Shown in pieces: positions 1 through 7,978 of a DNA stretch of 64,000 bases. The stretch comes from CAVVSD01 sp963837655 (GTDB lineage Bacteria; Actinomycetota; Thermoleophilia; Solirubrobacterales; Solirubrobacteraceae), in NCBI GenBank assembly GCA_963837655.1, contig CAWIOK010000021.1, forward strand, positions 496,001 through 560,000, in the 5' to 3' direction. Numbering within the stretch: the stretch's first letter is position 1; each line of letters starts with the position of its first letter. The notes under the pieces were generated by a model that had not been told where the DNA came from, did no database searches, and was given only the letters and a program-made list of their open reading frames with translations. The translations under genes and the position numbers were made by a program.

Positions 1-1
1 G

Positions 2-646
2 CTCGTCGCCACCGGCATGGCGATGGCCTTCCGCCTGCGCGACGAGGCACGCTGCGCGCTCACCTGGTTCGGGGACGGCTCCACGTCCCGCGGCGACTTC
101 CACGAGGCGATGAACTGGGCCGCGGTCCAGCACCTGCCCGTGATCTTCGTGCTCGAGAACAACCAGTACGCGTACTCGACGCCGCTCTCGCAGCAGTTCC
201 TCGTCGACCCCATCGAGCGCGCCGCCGCCTACGGCTTCCCCGGCGTGCGTGTCGACGGCAACGACGTCGAGGCGATGTTCGACGCCACCTGGGAGGCCCG
301 CGAGCGCGCCGTCTCCGGCGGCGGCCCGACGCTGCTGGAGGCGGTCACGATGCGCATGCACGGCCACGCCGCCCACGACGACATGAAGTACGTGCCCAAG
401 GAGCAGGTCGAGGAGTGGCGCCGCAAGGACCCGATCGACCGCCAGAGCGCGCGCGTCGCGGAGCTCGGGGTCGACGTCGCCGCGCTGCGCGACGAGGTCC
501 GCACGCAGGTCGATGCCGCCGCGGAGGAGGCGATGCGCTCGCCGATGCCGGACCCGGCCACGGCGACGACCGGCCTCTTCCACGAGGGCGAGGACATCGT
601 CCTGGGCGACGGCGACGCTCCGTACAGCGGCTTCCGGAGCGCCTGA
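2..646 (+). CDS. 2-oxo acid dehydrogenase E1 alpha subunit (5' end outside window)
   Basis: This is the thiamine-diphosphate-dependent alpha subunit of a pyruvate or branched-chain 2-oxo acid dehydrogenase, which decarboxylates the 2-oxo acid and passes the acyl group to lipoyl-E2. The frame is open at the window edge, so only about the last 214 codons are present. A TPP-binding GDG...N motif is visible (GDGSTSRGDFHEA, then ENNQYAYSTP), followed by the conserved MRMHGHAAHDDMKY region. The stop lies 1 nt before the ATG of the beta subunit, so the two are translated as a pair. Substrate class (pyruvate, branched-chain or acetoin type) cannot be decided from this fragment. Confidence 0.9.
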   Translation, partial: LVATGMAMAFRLRDEARCALTWFGDGSTSRGDFHEAMNWAAVQHLPVIFVLENNQYAYSTPLSQQFLVDPIERAAAYGFPGVRVDGNDVEAMFDATWEARERAVSGGGPTLLEAVTMRMHGHAAHDDMKYVPKEQVEEWRRKDPIDRQSARVAELGVDVAALRDEVRTQVDAAAEEAMRSPMPDPATATTGLFHEGEDIVLGDGDAPYSGFRSA

Positions 647-647
647 G

Positions 648-1613
648 ATGCCGACGATGACCTACCTGCAGGCCATCTCCGACGGCCTGCGCACCGAGAT
701 GCGCCTCGACGAGCGGGTGCTCGTCATGGGCGAGGACATCGGGACCTTCGGCGGCGCCTTCAAGGTGACCGACGGCTTCATCGGGGAGTTCGGCAGCCGG
801 CGCGTCATGGACACGCCGCTGGCCGAGTCCGGGATCGTCGGGACCGCGGTCGGCGCGGCGGTCGTCGGGCTGCGCCCCGTCTGCGAGATGCAGTTCGCCG
901 ACTTCGTCTCCTGCGGCTTCGACCAGCTCGTCAACGTCGCGGGCAAGATGTACTACCGCCAGGGCCTGCCGGTGAACATCACGGTCCGCCTCCCGAGCGG
1001 TGGCGGCTTCTCCGGCGGCCCGTTCCACTCGCAGAACCCGGAGGCGTGGTTCATGCACGCACCGGGGCTGAAGGTCGTCGCACCCAGCACGCCGGCAGAC
1101 GCCAAGGGCCTGCTCATCGGCGCGATCCGCGATGCCAACCCGGTCGTCTTCCTCGAGCACAAGCACCTCTACCGCCGCGTCCGTGGAGAGGTCCCCGACG
1201 GGGCGGAGGCGACGCCGTTCACAGCGCGCGTCGCGCGCGAGGGCTCGGACCTCGTCGTCATCGCCTACGGCGCGATGGTCCACACGGCCCTCGAGGCGAC
1301 GGAGGACCTCGACGGCGCCTCGGTGAAGGTGCTGGACCTGCGCTCGCTCGTCCCGCTGGACGAGGAGGCGATCCTCGCCGCCGTGCGCGACTGCTCCAAG
1401 GTCGTCGTCATCGACGAGGCCAACGGCACGTGCGCCGCCGGCGCGCAGGTCGCGGCGATCATCGCCGAGAAGGGCTTCGAGGACCTCGACGGGCCGGTGG
1501 TGCGGGTCTCGTCGCCCGACGTGCCGATCCCGTTCTCGCCACCGCTCGAGCAGGCGGTGCTGCCCAGCGTCGATCGCGTCAAGGAGGCGTGCCGTGAGCT
1601 CCTCGACTACTGA
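648..1613 (+). CDS. 2-oxo acid dehydrogenase E1 beta subunit
   Basis: Beta subunit of the E1 heterotetramer, 321 aa, the usual length. Conserved beta-subunit blocks are present: VLVMGEDIGTFGGAFKVT near residue 25, TPLAESGIVGTAVGAA near 62, and the C-terminal transketolase domain with VVVIDEANGTCAAG. The start at 648 follows the E1 alpha stop by 1 nt; a longer upstream frame exists but would overlap E1 alpha by over 130 nt and lacks family sequence. The 3' end overlaps the GTG start of E2 by 20 nt, indicating coupled expression. Confidence 0.93.
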   Translation: MPTMTYLQAISDGLRTEMRLDERVLVMGEDIGTFGGAFKVTDGFIGEFGSRRVMDTPLAESGIVGTAVGAAVVGLRPVCEMQFADFVSCGFDQLVNVAGKMYYRQGLPVNITVRLPSGGGFSGGPFHSQNPEAWFMHAPGLKVVAPSTPADAKGLLIGAIRDANPVVFLEHKHLYRRVRGEVPDGAEATPFTARVAREGSDLVVIAYGAMVHTALEATEDLDGASVKVLDLRSLVPLDEEAILAAVRDCSKVVVIDEANGTCAAGAQVAAIIAEKGFEDLDGPVVRVSSPDVPIPFSPPLEQAVLPSVDRVKEACRELLDY

Positions 1614-2757
1614 GACGCTCCTCGACGTCGCCATGCCCCAGATGGGCGTGTCGGTCGCCGAGGGGACGATCGTCGCCTGGCACAAGCAGCCGGACGACTG
1701 GGTCGAGGCCGACGAGACGCTCGCCGAGGTCACGACCGACAAGATCGATACCGAGATCCCGTCGCCCGCGACCGGCAGGCTGGCCGAGATCCTCGTGGAG
1801 CCGGGCGTGACGGTCGACATCGGCACAGTGCTGGCCCGGATCGCGACCGACGCGCGCCCCGGCGAGGCACATCTGGCTGAGACCGAGCCCGAGCCGCGTT
1901 CGCACGCGCGGCGCTACTCGCCCGTCGTGCAGCGCATCGCCGCCGAGCACGGCATCGATCTCGACCGCGTGCAGGGCACGGGCCGCGACGGACGCGTGCG
2001 CAAGCAGGACGTCCTCGCGCTCGTCGACGCGGCGCCCGCCGTCGAGGAGCCGCCGCTGCACACGGAGTCGCCCTACCGGCCCGACCCGGCGCCCGACGCC
2101 CAGCCGCTGTCGCGCATGCGCCGGGCGATCGGCGAGCACATGAAGCGCTCGCTGGACACCGCCGCGACGTGCACGACCTGGATCGAGGCCGACATGGGCC
2201 GCGTGGAGCGCGCCCGGGCGCAGCTCGGCCTGACCGCATTACCGATCGTCGGCCGCGCAGTCGTCGAGACGCTGCGCGAGCACCCCGCGCTGAACGCGTG
2301 GCTGGAGGGCGACCGGCACACGGTCCACCGCGCCGTCCACCTCGGCATCGCCGTCTCGCTCGGCGACGACGGGCTCATCGTCCCCGTCGTCGCCGACGCC
2401 CAGGACCTCAGCGCCGAGGGGCTGAGCGCGCGCATCCGCGACGTCGCCCGACGCGCCCGCGCGCGTGAGCTCTCGCCCGACGAGGTCAGCGGCGGCACGT
2501 TCACGATCACGAACCCGGGGCAGTACGGCTCGATCATGGCCACGCCGGTCATCAACCAGCCGCAGGTCGCGATCCTCGACCTGGAGGCGATCGTCAAGCG
2601 CCCGGTCGTCGTGACCGACGAGGATGGAGCGGATGCGATCGCGATCCGGCCCATGACCGTCCTCGGCCTGTCGTGGGATCACCGCGCGCTGGACGGGGCA
2701 CAGGCCGCCCAGTTCCTCGCGGGCCTGAAGACGCGGCTGGAGAGCTGGACGGTCTGA
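1594..2757 (+). CDS. Dihydrolipoamide acyltransferase E2 component
   Basis: Core acyltransferase of the 2-oxo acid dehydrogenase complex, 387 aa. Order of domains: an N-terminal lipoyl domain (residues about 8-82) with the lipoylated lysine in TTDKIDTEIPSP; a peripheral subunit-binding domain (about 105-145, YSPVVQRIAAEHGIDLDRV); and a catalytic domain ending in SWDHRALDGAQAAQF, the HxxxDG active-site motif. The GTG start is fixed by an ideal AAGGAGG at 1581-1587, inside the E1 beta gene. Only one lipoyl domain is present. The downstream lipB and lipA would supply its lipoyl cofactor. No E3 gene is visible in the window. Confidence 0.93.
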   Translation: MSSSTTETLLDVAMPQMGVSVAEGTIVAWHKQPDDWVEADETLAEVTTDKIDTEIPSPATGRLAEILVEPGVTVDIGTVLARIATDARPGEAHLAETEPEPRSHARRYSPVVQRIAAEHGIDLDRVQGTGRDGRVRKQDVLALVDAAPAVEEPPLHTESPYRPDPAPDAQPLSRMRRAIGEHMKRSLDTAATCTTWIEADMGRVERARAQLGLTALPIVGRAVVETLREHPALNAWLEGDRHTVHRAVHLGIAVSLGDDGLIVPVVADAQDLSAEGLSARIRDVARRARARELSPDEVSGGTFTITNPGQYGSIMATPVINQPQVAILDLEAIVKRPVVVTDEDGADAIAIRPMTVLGLSWDHRALDGAQAAQFLAGLKTRLESWTV

Positions 2758-3461
2758 TGGACGAGCTCTGGACCTGCTGGCTGGGCACCATCGGCTACGG
2801 CGAGGCGCACGAGCTGCAGGAGCGCCTGCGCGAGGCACGGCGCGCCGGACACATCCCCGACGTCCTGCTGCTGCTCGAGCACCCGCCGGTGTACACGCGC
2901 ACCCGCCGCACGGAGGCCTCCGACCTCCCGCGCGGCGAGGCCTGGTACGCCGAGCGGGGCATCGAGATCGTCGACACCGACCGCGGCGGCAAGCTCACCT
3001 ACCACGGGCCCGGTCAGCTCGTCGGCTATCCCATCGTCGACATCGGGCACGTGCTGCCCTTCGTCCGGAGCATCGAGCGCGCGGTCGTCGCCGCGTTGCA
3101 CGACTCCGGCGTCGACGCCCACGCGCGCGCCGACGAGCCGGCGGACTTCGTCGGCGCATGGGTGCACGACCGCAAGATCGCCTCGATCGGGATCCGGGTG
3201 AAGGGCGGGGTCACCAAGCACGGCTTGGCGATCAACGTCGTCAACGACCTCGCGCCGTTCGAGTGGGCCATCGCCTGCGGGCTGCCGGGCGTGACGATGA
3301 CCTCGGTGGAGCGCGAGGCGCCGTCGCTGCGCAGCGACCCGATGGGCTGCCTGCGCAAGGACCTCGCGCACCGCTTCGCGGAGGAGCTCGGCCTGCGCCG
3401 GCGGATCGTGTCGCCCGCGCGCCTGCAGCGCGCACTCGACGACTCGTCCATCCCCGCCTGA
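2757..3461 (+). CDS. lipB: Octanoyl-ACP:protein octanoyltransferase LipB
   Basis: Transfers octanoate from acyl carrier protein to the lipoyl-domain lysine, the first step of de novo lipoylation; cytoplasmic. 234 aa, normal length. Family signature DRGGKLTYHGPGQLVGYPI lies near residue 80, and the catalytic lysine/cysteine region is seen as KIASIGIRVKGGVTKHG and AIACGLPGVTMTS. The ATG overlaps the E2 stop (ATGA), so it is translationally coupled to the enzyme that needs the modification. Confidence 0.95.
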   Translation: MDELWTCWLGTIGYGEAHELQERLREARRAGHIPDVLLLLEHPPVYTRTRRTEASDLPRGEAWYAERGIEIVDTDRGGKLTYHGPGQLVGYPIVDIGHVLPFVRSIERAVVAALHDSGVDAHARADEPADFVGAWVHDRKIASIGIRVKGGVTKHGLAINVVNDLAPFEWAIACGLPGVTMTSVEREAPSLRSDPMGCLRKDLAHRFAEELGLRRRIVSPARLQRALDDSSIPA

Positions 3462-3504
3462 TCGGCAGCGCCTCCCCGCCCTCCCTGCCGATCACCGGGA
3501 GGCG

Positions 3505-4002
3505 ATGCCGACGCTCCTGCTCGCCTGGTGCCTGGCGATCCTCCTCGTGGGGCCGCTCGTCATGCTGCTCCACGAGCTCGGGCACGCGCTCGCGGCCCTC
3601 GCGCTCACACGCGGCCCTGTCGTCCTGCAGACCGGGCGGCGCGCCTTCGTCACCACCCGGGTCGGGCGCCTGACGCTCGCGCTCGGCCCTGCCGGCATCC
3701 AGGCCGGCGCCTGCTGGCACCTCGCGCCGGAGTCGCGCCGGGCGGAGGCCGCGATCGCCGCGGCGGGCCCCCTCGCCAGCGTGATCACGGCCACGGCCGC
3801 CGGCGCCGCCTGCCTGCTCCTGCAGCCGCCGCGCCTCGCGCTGCTGGCGCTCGCCGCGCTCGCCGTCCTCGCCGCGCTCGACGCCCTGGGGAACCTCTGG
3901 CCGGCGCTGCATCCGCCCAAGCGGACGGTCACCGGAGCGCCGCAGGAGAGCGACGGGCGGATCGTCGCGCGGTGCCTCGGGCTCGCCTTCGCTGCTCGCT
4001 AG
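3505..4002 (+). CDS. M50-type (site-2 protease-like) membrane metalloprotease
   Basis: Small integral membrane protein, 165 aa, with a zinc-protease motif HELGH at residues 23-27 in the first hydrophobic helix. A second hydrophobic block lies around residues 85-135. The C-terminal part has GNLWPALHPP followed by a SDG, comparable to the N-x-x-P...DG third-ligand region of M50 proteases. It sits between lipB and lipA, 43 nt after lipB and 10 nt before lipA. Its substrate is unknown and a lipoylation role is only suggested by position. A GGGAGG lies only 2 nt before the ATG, so the start is not secure. Confidence 0.7.
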   Translation: MPTLLLAWCLAILLVGPLVMLLHELGHALAALALTRGPVVLQTGRRAFVTTRVGRLTLALGPAGIQAGACWHLAPESRRAEAAIAAAGPLASVITATAAGAACLLLQPPRLALLALAALAVLAALDALGNLWPALHPPKRTVTGAPQESDGRIVARCLGLAFAAR

Positions 4003-4012
4003 GCTCCGAGGG

Positions 4013-5002
4013 GTGAGCGCCGCCCCCGCCTCCCGCAAGCACCAGACCCGCTCGCGCATCAACCCGGGCGGCATGGACGTCCTGACCGTCCTCGGCCCCG
4101 ACGTGCTGCCGGTCCACCATCGCAAGCCGTCGTGGTTCAAGGTGCCGATGCCCGGCGGGCCGGTGTACCGCGATCTCTCCCGGCGCATCGAGGACGAGAA
4201 CCTCATCACGGTGTGCAAGGAGGCCGCCTGCCCCAACATCGGCGACTGCTGGGAGCGCGGCACCGCGACGTTCATGATCCTCGGCGACACGTGCACGCGC
4301 CGGTGCGGGTTCTGCCATGTCCAGACCGGCAAGCCGACGCACAACGACCCGCTGGAGCCCGCGCGCGTCGCCCGCTCGGTCGCCCGGATGGGCCTGCGCC
4401 ACGCGGTCATCACGAGCGTCGACCGCGACGACCTCCCCGACAAGGGCGCGAGCGCGTTCGTCGGCGTCGTGCGGCAGATCCGCAAGCAGGCCCCCGGCTG
4501 CAAGATCGAGCTCCTCACACCTGACTTCCAGGGCCAGGAGATGCCGCTCGCCAAGGTCATCGCCGAGCGCCCCGACGTCTTCAACCACAACGTCGAGGTC
4601 GTGCCCCGGCTCTACCCCGTCGCGAGGCGCGGCTCGAAGTTCCTGCGGTCCGCGCGCGTCCTGCGCAACGCGAAGGCGATGGGCGGCGACGAGGTCACGA
4701 CGAAGAGCGGCCTCATGGTCGGCCTCGGCGAGACCTTCGAGGAGATGGTCGAGACGTTCGGCATCCTGCGCGAGCACGACGTGCAGGTCCTCACCGTCGG
4801 CCAGTACCTGCGCCCGAGCGACCGTCATCTGCCCGTCGTGCGCTACTGGCACCCGGACGAGTTCGCCGCGCTGGAGACGGCGGCGTACGACCTCGGGTTC
4901 GACCACATCGCCGCCGGACCGCTCGTGCGCAGCTCCTATCACGCCGACGAGCACGTCCCGCAGGAGCGACCTGGGGTCGGGCCGCTCGCGATGCCCGCGT
5001 AA
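4013..5002 (+). CDS. lipA: Lipoyl synthase LipA
   Basis: Radical-SAM enzyme that inserts two sulfurs into the octanoyl group on E2; cytoplasmic. 329 aa, normal length. Both Fe-S cluster motifs are present: the LipA-specific CKEAACPNIGDC near residue 64 (auxiliary cluster) and the radical-SAM CTRRCGFC near 94. The C-terminal RSSYHADE supplies the auxiliary-cluster serine. GTG start, 10 nt after the M50-like gene, so it belongs to the same operon. A hairpin with a T-rich tail directly follows. Confidence 0.96.
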   Translation: MSAAPASRKHQTRSRINPGGMDVLTVLGPDVLPVHHRKPSWFKVPMPGGPVYRDLSRRIEDENLITVCKEAACPNIGDCWERGTATFMILGDTCTRRCGFCHVQTGKPTHNDPLEPARVARSVARMGLRHAVITSVDRDDLPDKGASAFVGVVRQIRKQAPGCKIELLTPDFQGQEMPLAKVIAERPDVFNHNVEVVPRLYPVARRGSKFLRSARVLRNAKAMGGDEVTTKSGLMVGLGETFEEMVETFGILREHDVQVLTVGQYLRPSDRHLPVVRYWHPDEFAALETAAYDLGFDHIAAGPLVRSSYHADEHVPQERPGVGPLAMPA

Positions 5003-5008
5003 CCGGCG

Positions 5009-5035
5009 CACGCCCTTCGCCGGCGTGGGTATTTT
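5009..5035 (+). terminator. Rho-independent terminator after lipA
   Basis: CACGCC (5009-5014) pairs with GGCGTG (5022-5027), followed by the T-rich stretch TATTTT. It lies 6 nt beyond the lipA stop and plausibly ends the dehydrogenase/lipoate operon. Confidence 0.6.
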
Positions 5036-5043
5036 CCCGCGCC

Positions 5044-6420
5044 GTGCGACCCCTGTCCCGACGCATCCTCCTCCCCGTCCTCGCCGGCGCAACGCTGGCG
5101 CTGCACATCCCCGTCTCGTCCGCGAAGGTGCCGGACAAGGTCTCCGAGCCCTCCGCGGCGGCGGCGGCCGCCGCGATCTCGAGCGCGCATCACCCCCATC
5201 GCAGGCGGCGGGGCGGCAGGGTCGCGCCGGCCTGGCCGCGGGACACGACGGAGAAGGCACCCGACTTCCCGCTCACGCGGTGGATGGCCCGTCAGGTCGG
5301 CCCTGACACCGCGCCGGCCACCGCCGGCGCCGCCTCGACGCGCCCGTCCGCCCTCGACTTCACCGGCGGGATCACCACCGGCAGGCTCCGGCTGATCCGG
5401 TCGTTCGACATCCCGGCGACCGACGCGAACTACGCGCGCCTGGACAACCTCTCGTGGACGTACGACAACGCGCTGGCCGCGATCGCGTTCACCGACGCCG
5501 GCTGCAAGACACAGGCCCAGCAGCTGCTCGACCAGCTCGCGGCGCTGCAGACGACCGACGGCGGCCTGGAGTTCGCCTACGACGTCTCCTCCGGCAAGGG
5601 CTCCGGCCAGACGCGCAGCGGCGCGCTGGCGTGGGTCGGCATCGCCGCGACCCACTACCGGCGCACCTACGCCAGCACGAAGTACGACGCGCTCATCGCA
5701 GGCGTGTCCAAGTACCTGCTCGCCCTCCGCCAGACCGATGGCCTCGTGAAGGGCGGCCCTGACGTGACCTGGGTCTCGACCCAGCACAACCTCCTGACCG
5801 TCGCGTTCCTGCGTGACCTGGTCTCGAGCCTCACGTCGAAGCCCGCGTCGACCTCACTGGGCCTCAGCTCGACGGCGCTGAACGCCGCGCAGAACACGAT
5901 GAGCAACGCGATCCTGTCCAAGCTGCTCGTGCAGGCGGGCGCCACCGCGTACTTCATCGAGGGTCTCGACGACAAGCGCATCCCGCTCGACGTCCAGTCC
6001 CTCGGCGCGATGTTCCTGAAGCTCCGCGGCGACGGGCGCACGGCGCAGGTCGGCGCGTATCTGCTGAACAACTTCTCCGCGCCGGCGCGCATCAGCACCG
6101 CCCTGAACAGGGTGCTGTTCGGCTACCGGCCGTTCAACGCCGCCGCCTCCCCGGACATCGTCTGGAGCGAAGGCACGATCCAGGCCGACGTCGCGCTGCA
6201 CCGCCTCGACGGCCTGGGCGTGCCGACGACCTACGCGGACCTCGCGGTCGCCAACCTCGCGGGGCAGACCAGGGGCTACACCGTCGCGCCACCGGCGGCG
6301 GACAAGGACGTCACGACCGACACGTCATGGGGCGAGTACCACACGTGGCCGGCCTCGGCGGCGGCCAGCTGGTTCGTGATGCTGGTCGCCGGGGGCGGGA
6401 ACCAGCTCTTCACGCGTTGA
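5044..6420 (+). CDS. Exported alpha/alpha-toroid protein of unknown function
   Basis: 458 aa. The N-terminus looks like a signal peptide (RRILLPVLAGATLALHIP then an Ala-rich segment), so the product is probably secreted or lipid-side anchored. The mature part has helix-repeat features of (alpha/alpha)6 glycosidase-like or cyclase-like barrels: WTYDNALAAIAF, LAALQTTDGGLEF and several more helical repeats with conserved aromatic/aspartate positions, ending in WGEYHTWPASAAASWF. No catalytic pair can be assigned. GTG start 8 nt after the lipA terminator. I cannot assign a substrate; hydrolase or polysaccharide-binding are both possible. Confidence 0.65.
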   Translation: MRPLSRRILLPVLAGATLALHIPVSSAKVPDKVSEPSAAAAAAAISSAHHPHRRRRGGRVAPAWPRDTTEKAPDFPLTRWMARQVGPDTAPATAGAASTRPSALDFTGGITTGRLRLIRSFDIPATDANYARLDNLSWTYDNALAAIAFTDAGCKTQAQQLLDQLAALQTTDGGLEFAYDVSSGKGSGQTRSGALAWVGIAATHYRRTYASTKYDALIAGVSKYLLALRQTDGLVKGGPDVTWVSTQHNLLTVAFLRDLVSSLTSKPASTSLGLSSTALNAAQNTMSNAILSKLLVQAGATAYFIEGLDDKRIPLDVQSLGAMFLKLRGDGRTAQVGAYLLNNFSAPARISTALNRVLFGYRPFNAAASPDIVWSEGTIQADVALHRLDGLGVPTTYADLAVANLAGQTRGYTVAPPAADKDVTTDTSWGEYHTWPASAAASWFVMLVAGGGNQLFTR

Positions 6421-6457
6421 GCGGGCCGCGGGAGCGCGCGGGTACCGTCCACCGCGC

Positions 6458-7210
6458 GTGATCCCGCTCAAGGACTCGATCCCCACCGCGCGCCTGGCGT
6501 GGGTGACGATCGCCCTGATCGTCATCAACGTCGTGGTCTACTTCGGCCTGCAGGGCGGCGGGATCCTCGCCGGTCCCAGCCAGGCGTCGGTCGTCGACTG
6601 GGGCGCCATCCCCTTCGAGCTCACCCACCCGGGCGACCACTGCTCGCAGGTGGGCCAGACGATCACCTGCGCCCCCGGCGGCGGCGCGGGCCCGGCGACG
6701 TGGGTGACCGTCATCAGCTCGATGTTCATGCACGGCTCGATCATGCATCTGGCCGGGAACATGCTGTTCCTCTGGATCTTCGGCAACAACGTCGAGGACT
6801 CGATGAGCAGGACCCGGTTCATCCTCTTCTACCTGCTCGGCGGGGTCGCCGCGCTCGCGTTGCAGGTGGTCGTGGAGCCCAACTCGGCCGTGCCGACGAT
6901 CGGCGCGTCGGGGGCGATCGCCGCCGTCCTCGGCGGCTACCTCGTGCGCTTTCCGGGCGCCCGCGTCCTCACCCTGTTCATCGTCATCTTCTTCTTCACG
7001 ATCGTGGAGATCCCCGCGGCCCTCGTCCTCGTGTTCTGGTTCGCCCAGCAGGTCCTGTTCAGCGCGCTCGCCTGGGGCACGCCTGTCGGTGAGGGAGGCG
7101 GCGTCGCCTACTTCGCCCACATCGGCGGCTTCGTCTTCGGGATGGCCGCGATCGGGGTGTTCGCGCAGCGCCGCGCGCTCGTGCCACCTCGCCGGGTCGC
7201 CGCGCGCTGA
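6458..7210 (+). CDS. Rhomboid-family intramembrane serine protease
   Basis: 250 aa, six or more predicted membrane helices. The rhomboid signatures are complete: HLAGNMLFLWIFGNNVED (loop/TM2), the catalytic serine in GASGAIAAVLGG, and the catalytic histidine in AHIGGFVFG. The enzyme cleaves membrane-anchored substrates; the substrate is unknown. GTG start, 37 nt after the previous gene. The next, broken hydrolase gene begins 2 nt after the stop. Confidence 0.92.
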   Translation: MIPLKDSIPTARLAWVTIALIVINVVVYFGLQGGGILAGPSQASVVDWGAIPFELTHPGDHCSQVGQTITCAPGGGAGPATWVTVISSMFMHGSIMHLAGNMLFLWIFGNNVEDSMSRTRFILFYLLGGVAALALQVVVEPNSAVPTIGASGAIAAVLGGYLVRFPGARVLTLFIVIFFFTIVEIPAALVLVFWFAQQVLFSALAWGTPVGEGGGVAYFAHIGGFVFGMAAIGVFAQRRALVPPRRVAAR

Positions 7211-7212
7211 CC

Positions 7213-7902
7213 GTGAGACGCGCGGCAGCCATCGCCGCCGTCGCCGCCGCGATGGTCGTCATCGCGATCGTGCTGCTGACCCGGGGGGACGACGCGGACG
7301 CGTCGCACGAGCGCTTCGTCGTCGGTTCCGGGACGCAGGCGGCCGTGGTGCTGCGCCCGCACGACGCGCGGCCCGGCCGCCCGGTGGTCCTCTTCCTGCA
7401 CGGGTGGACGGCGAACGTGCCACGGGCGTACGCCGCTCCACGTGCTCGCGGCGGTGCGGGCCGCACTGGCGCGCCTGCACGGGCACGGTCCCGTGATCGC
7501 CGCAGGGCACTCCGCCGGCGGCTCGCTGTCATCGGACTACGCCGCGAGCGCCGCGCGCCCGCGGGGCTGCCCCGCCCCGTCGCCGTCGACGCGGTGTACC
7601 CGGGCCGAGACCTCGGCCCGGGCCTGTTCCTCGGCGGTCCGCCGCTCTCGCGCATCGCGGCCGGAGCCCGGCTGCTCGTGCTCGCGTCCCCGACCGACCG
7701 CGTGGTGGGCACCCAGACGGCGCGGTCGATCGTCGCGGGGGCCACGCAGGTCCGGGCCGAGCTGCGGACGATCCGCGATCCCGTCCTGGGCGAGCACAAC
7801 GCCTCCATGGGTGGCTCCGAACCTGTCCGGCAGACGTTCTGGGCGCCACTGGACCGGTTGCTGCGCGCCGCGCGACCTCAAGGCCCGAGTACGCAGCCGT
7901 AG
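7213..7902 (+). pseudogene. Alpha/beta hydrolase, exported, disrupted by two frameshifts
   Basis: The open frame begins with a hydrophobic signal/anchor and the oxyanion-hole LFLHGW. The nucleophile elbow GHSAGGSLSSDYAA is then found in a different frame (about 7430-7555), after which the original frame resumes with LPRPVAVDAVYPGRD and the catalytic-acid/His region (SPTDRVVGTQ, LGEHNASMGG). The family signal is therefore split 1-2-1 over frames, meaning two compensating indels, and the stretch between lid and elbow appears shorter than usual. Either a real disruption or sequencing error; as written the product would lack its catalytic serine. Confidence 0.7.
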
Positions 7903-7978
7903 CGCACCGTTGCCCCGGGGTGGGCGGGGGGGAGATACTCGCGACAGCGCAGGCCCTCGTCCCGGAAGGAGCGCCCCG

